Of a DNA stretch of 13,643 nt, positions 13,488-13,643 are shown piece by piece. The notes beneath the pieces were generated by a model. The model was given only the letters and a program-made list of their open reading frames with translations. It had not been told where the DNA came from and did no database searches. The position numbers were made by a program, and so were the translations under genes. The stretch is from NCBI GenBank assembly GCA_946479395.1, contig CAMLFV010000063.1, positions 1 to 13,643 of the forward strand. Direction: 5' to 3'. The stretch comes from an uncultured Flavobacterium sp. GTDB lineage: Bacteria; Bacteroidota; Bacteroidia; Flavobacteriales; Flavobacteriaceae. Numbering within the stretch: the stretch's first letter is position 1; each line of letters starts with the position of its first letter.

Positions 13488-13568
13488 GGGGAGATACTCA
13501 AGCGGCCAACGAGGACGGACTGTAAATCCGTTGGGAAACCTTCGCAGGTTCGAATCCTGCTCTCCCCA
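13488..13568 (+). tRNA. tRNA-Tyr, anticodon GTA
   Basis: Acceptor GGGGAGA/TCTCCCC (13488-13494 with 13561-13567), anticodon stem ACGGA/TCCGT with loop CTGTAAA, and anticodon GTA at 13522-13524. A long class II variable arm follows (about 13532-13544), then T arm GCAGG-TTCGAAT-CCTGC. The discriminator is A and CCA is not encoded. It lies 34 bases after tRNA-Thr(TGT). Confidence 0.95.
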
Positions 13569-13582
13569 CAATAATCTTTTTT

Positions 13583-13643
13583 GCCGGCGTAGCTCAGGGG
13601 TAGAGTGCTTCCTTGGTAAGGAAGAGGTCACGGGTTCAAATCC
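13583..13643 (+). tRNA. tRNA-Thr, anticodon GGT (3' end beyond the window)
   Basis: Begins GCCGGCG with D stem GCTC/GAGT and anticodon stem CTTCC/GGAAG around loop TTGGTAA, giving anticodon GGT at 13615-13617 (reads ACC/ACT). The T arm starts ACGGG-TTCAAAT-CC and is cut by the window end, so the acceptor 3' strand is not seen. It lies 14 bases after tRNA-Tyr. Confidence 0.92.

Overview
The window is an AT-rich stretch of chromosome from a member of the Bacteroidota, most likely Flavobacteriaceae (Flavobacterium/Myroides-like; genus not resolved). The evidence is a SusC/SusD pair, a DUF2851 gene, the near absence of Shine-Dalgarno sequences except before rpsU, and repeated -7 boxes of the Flavobacterium type TAnnTTTG. 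Nearly all genes lie on the + strand, and no gap longer than about 150 bases lacks a gene or recognisable signal.

Layout. 1-3355: the C-terminal part of a SusC/RagA TonB-dependent transporter, its SusD/RagB lipoprotein partner, and a strong terminator that ends this nutrient-uptake operon. 3385-5459: a stand-alone outer-membrane putative porin with its own -7 box and terminator. 5480-6898: a PLP-dependent cystathionine beta-synthase/cysteine synthase with a C-terminal CBS-domain pair, again with its own -7 box and terminator. 6990-9103: a DUF2851 gene coupled by a 4-base ATGA overlap to a membrane-anchored helix-hairpin-helix (ComEA-like) protein. 9140-10342: an acyl-CoA dehydrogenase, probably driven by a promoter inside the 3' end of the HhH gene, with a terminator.

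10395-11732 is the accessory part: a two-gene type II toxin-antitoxin module (antitoxin, RelE/ParE toxin) and a DUF6794-type lipoprotein. A terminator-shaped element of about 39 bases occurs on both sides of the toxin-antitoxin module. The downstream copy lies inside the toxin reading frame, so that frame passes through a terminator before it reaches its stop.

11769-13643 is a translation-related block: rpsU (bS21) with a very strong Shine-Dalgarno sequence, a XerC/XerD-type tyrosine recombinase, a short hibernation-promoting factor (HPF/RaiA), then tRNA-Thr(TGT), tRNA-Tyr(GTA) and the start of tRNA-Thr(GGT), cut by the window edge. In many bacteria, including E. coli, a similar tRNA string precedes tuf, so an EF-Tu gene probably follows outside the window.

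I found no wholly new multi-gene system. The observations most worth a second look are the rpsU leader (known biology in this lineage, clearly visible here), the toxin frame that overruns its terminator with matching repeats around the module, and promoter -7 boxes nested within or against terminators upstream of xerC and the tRNAs.
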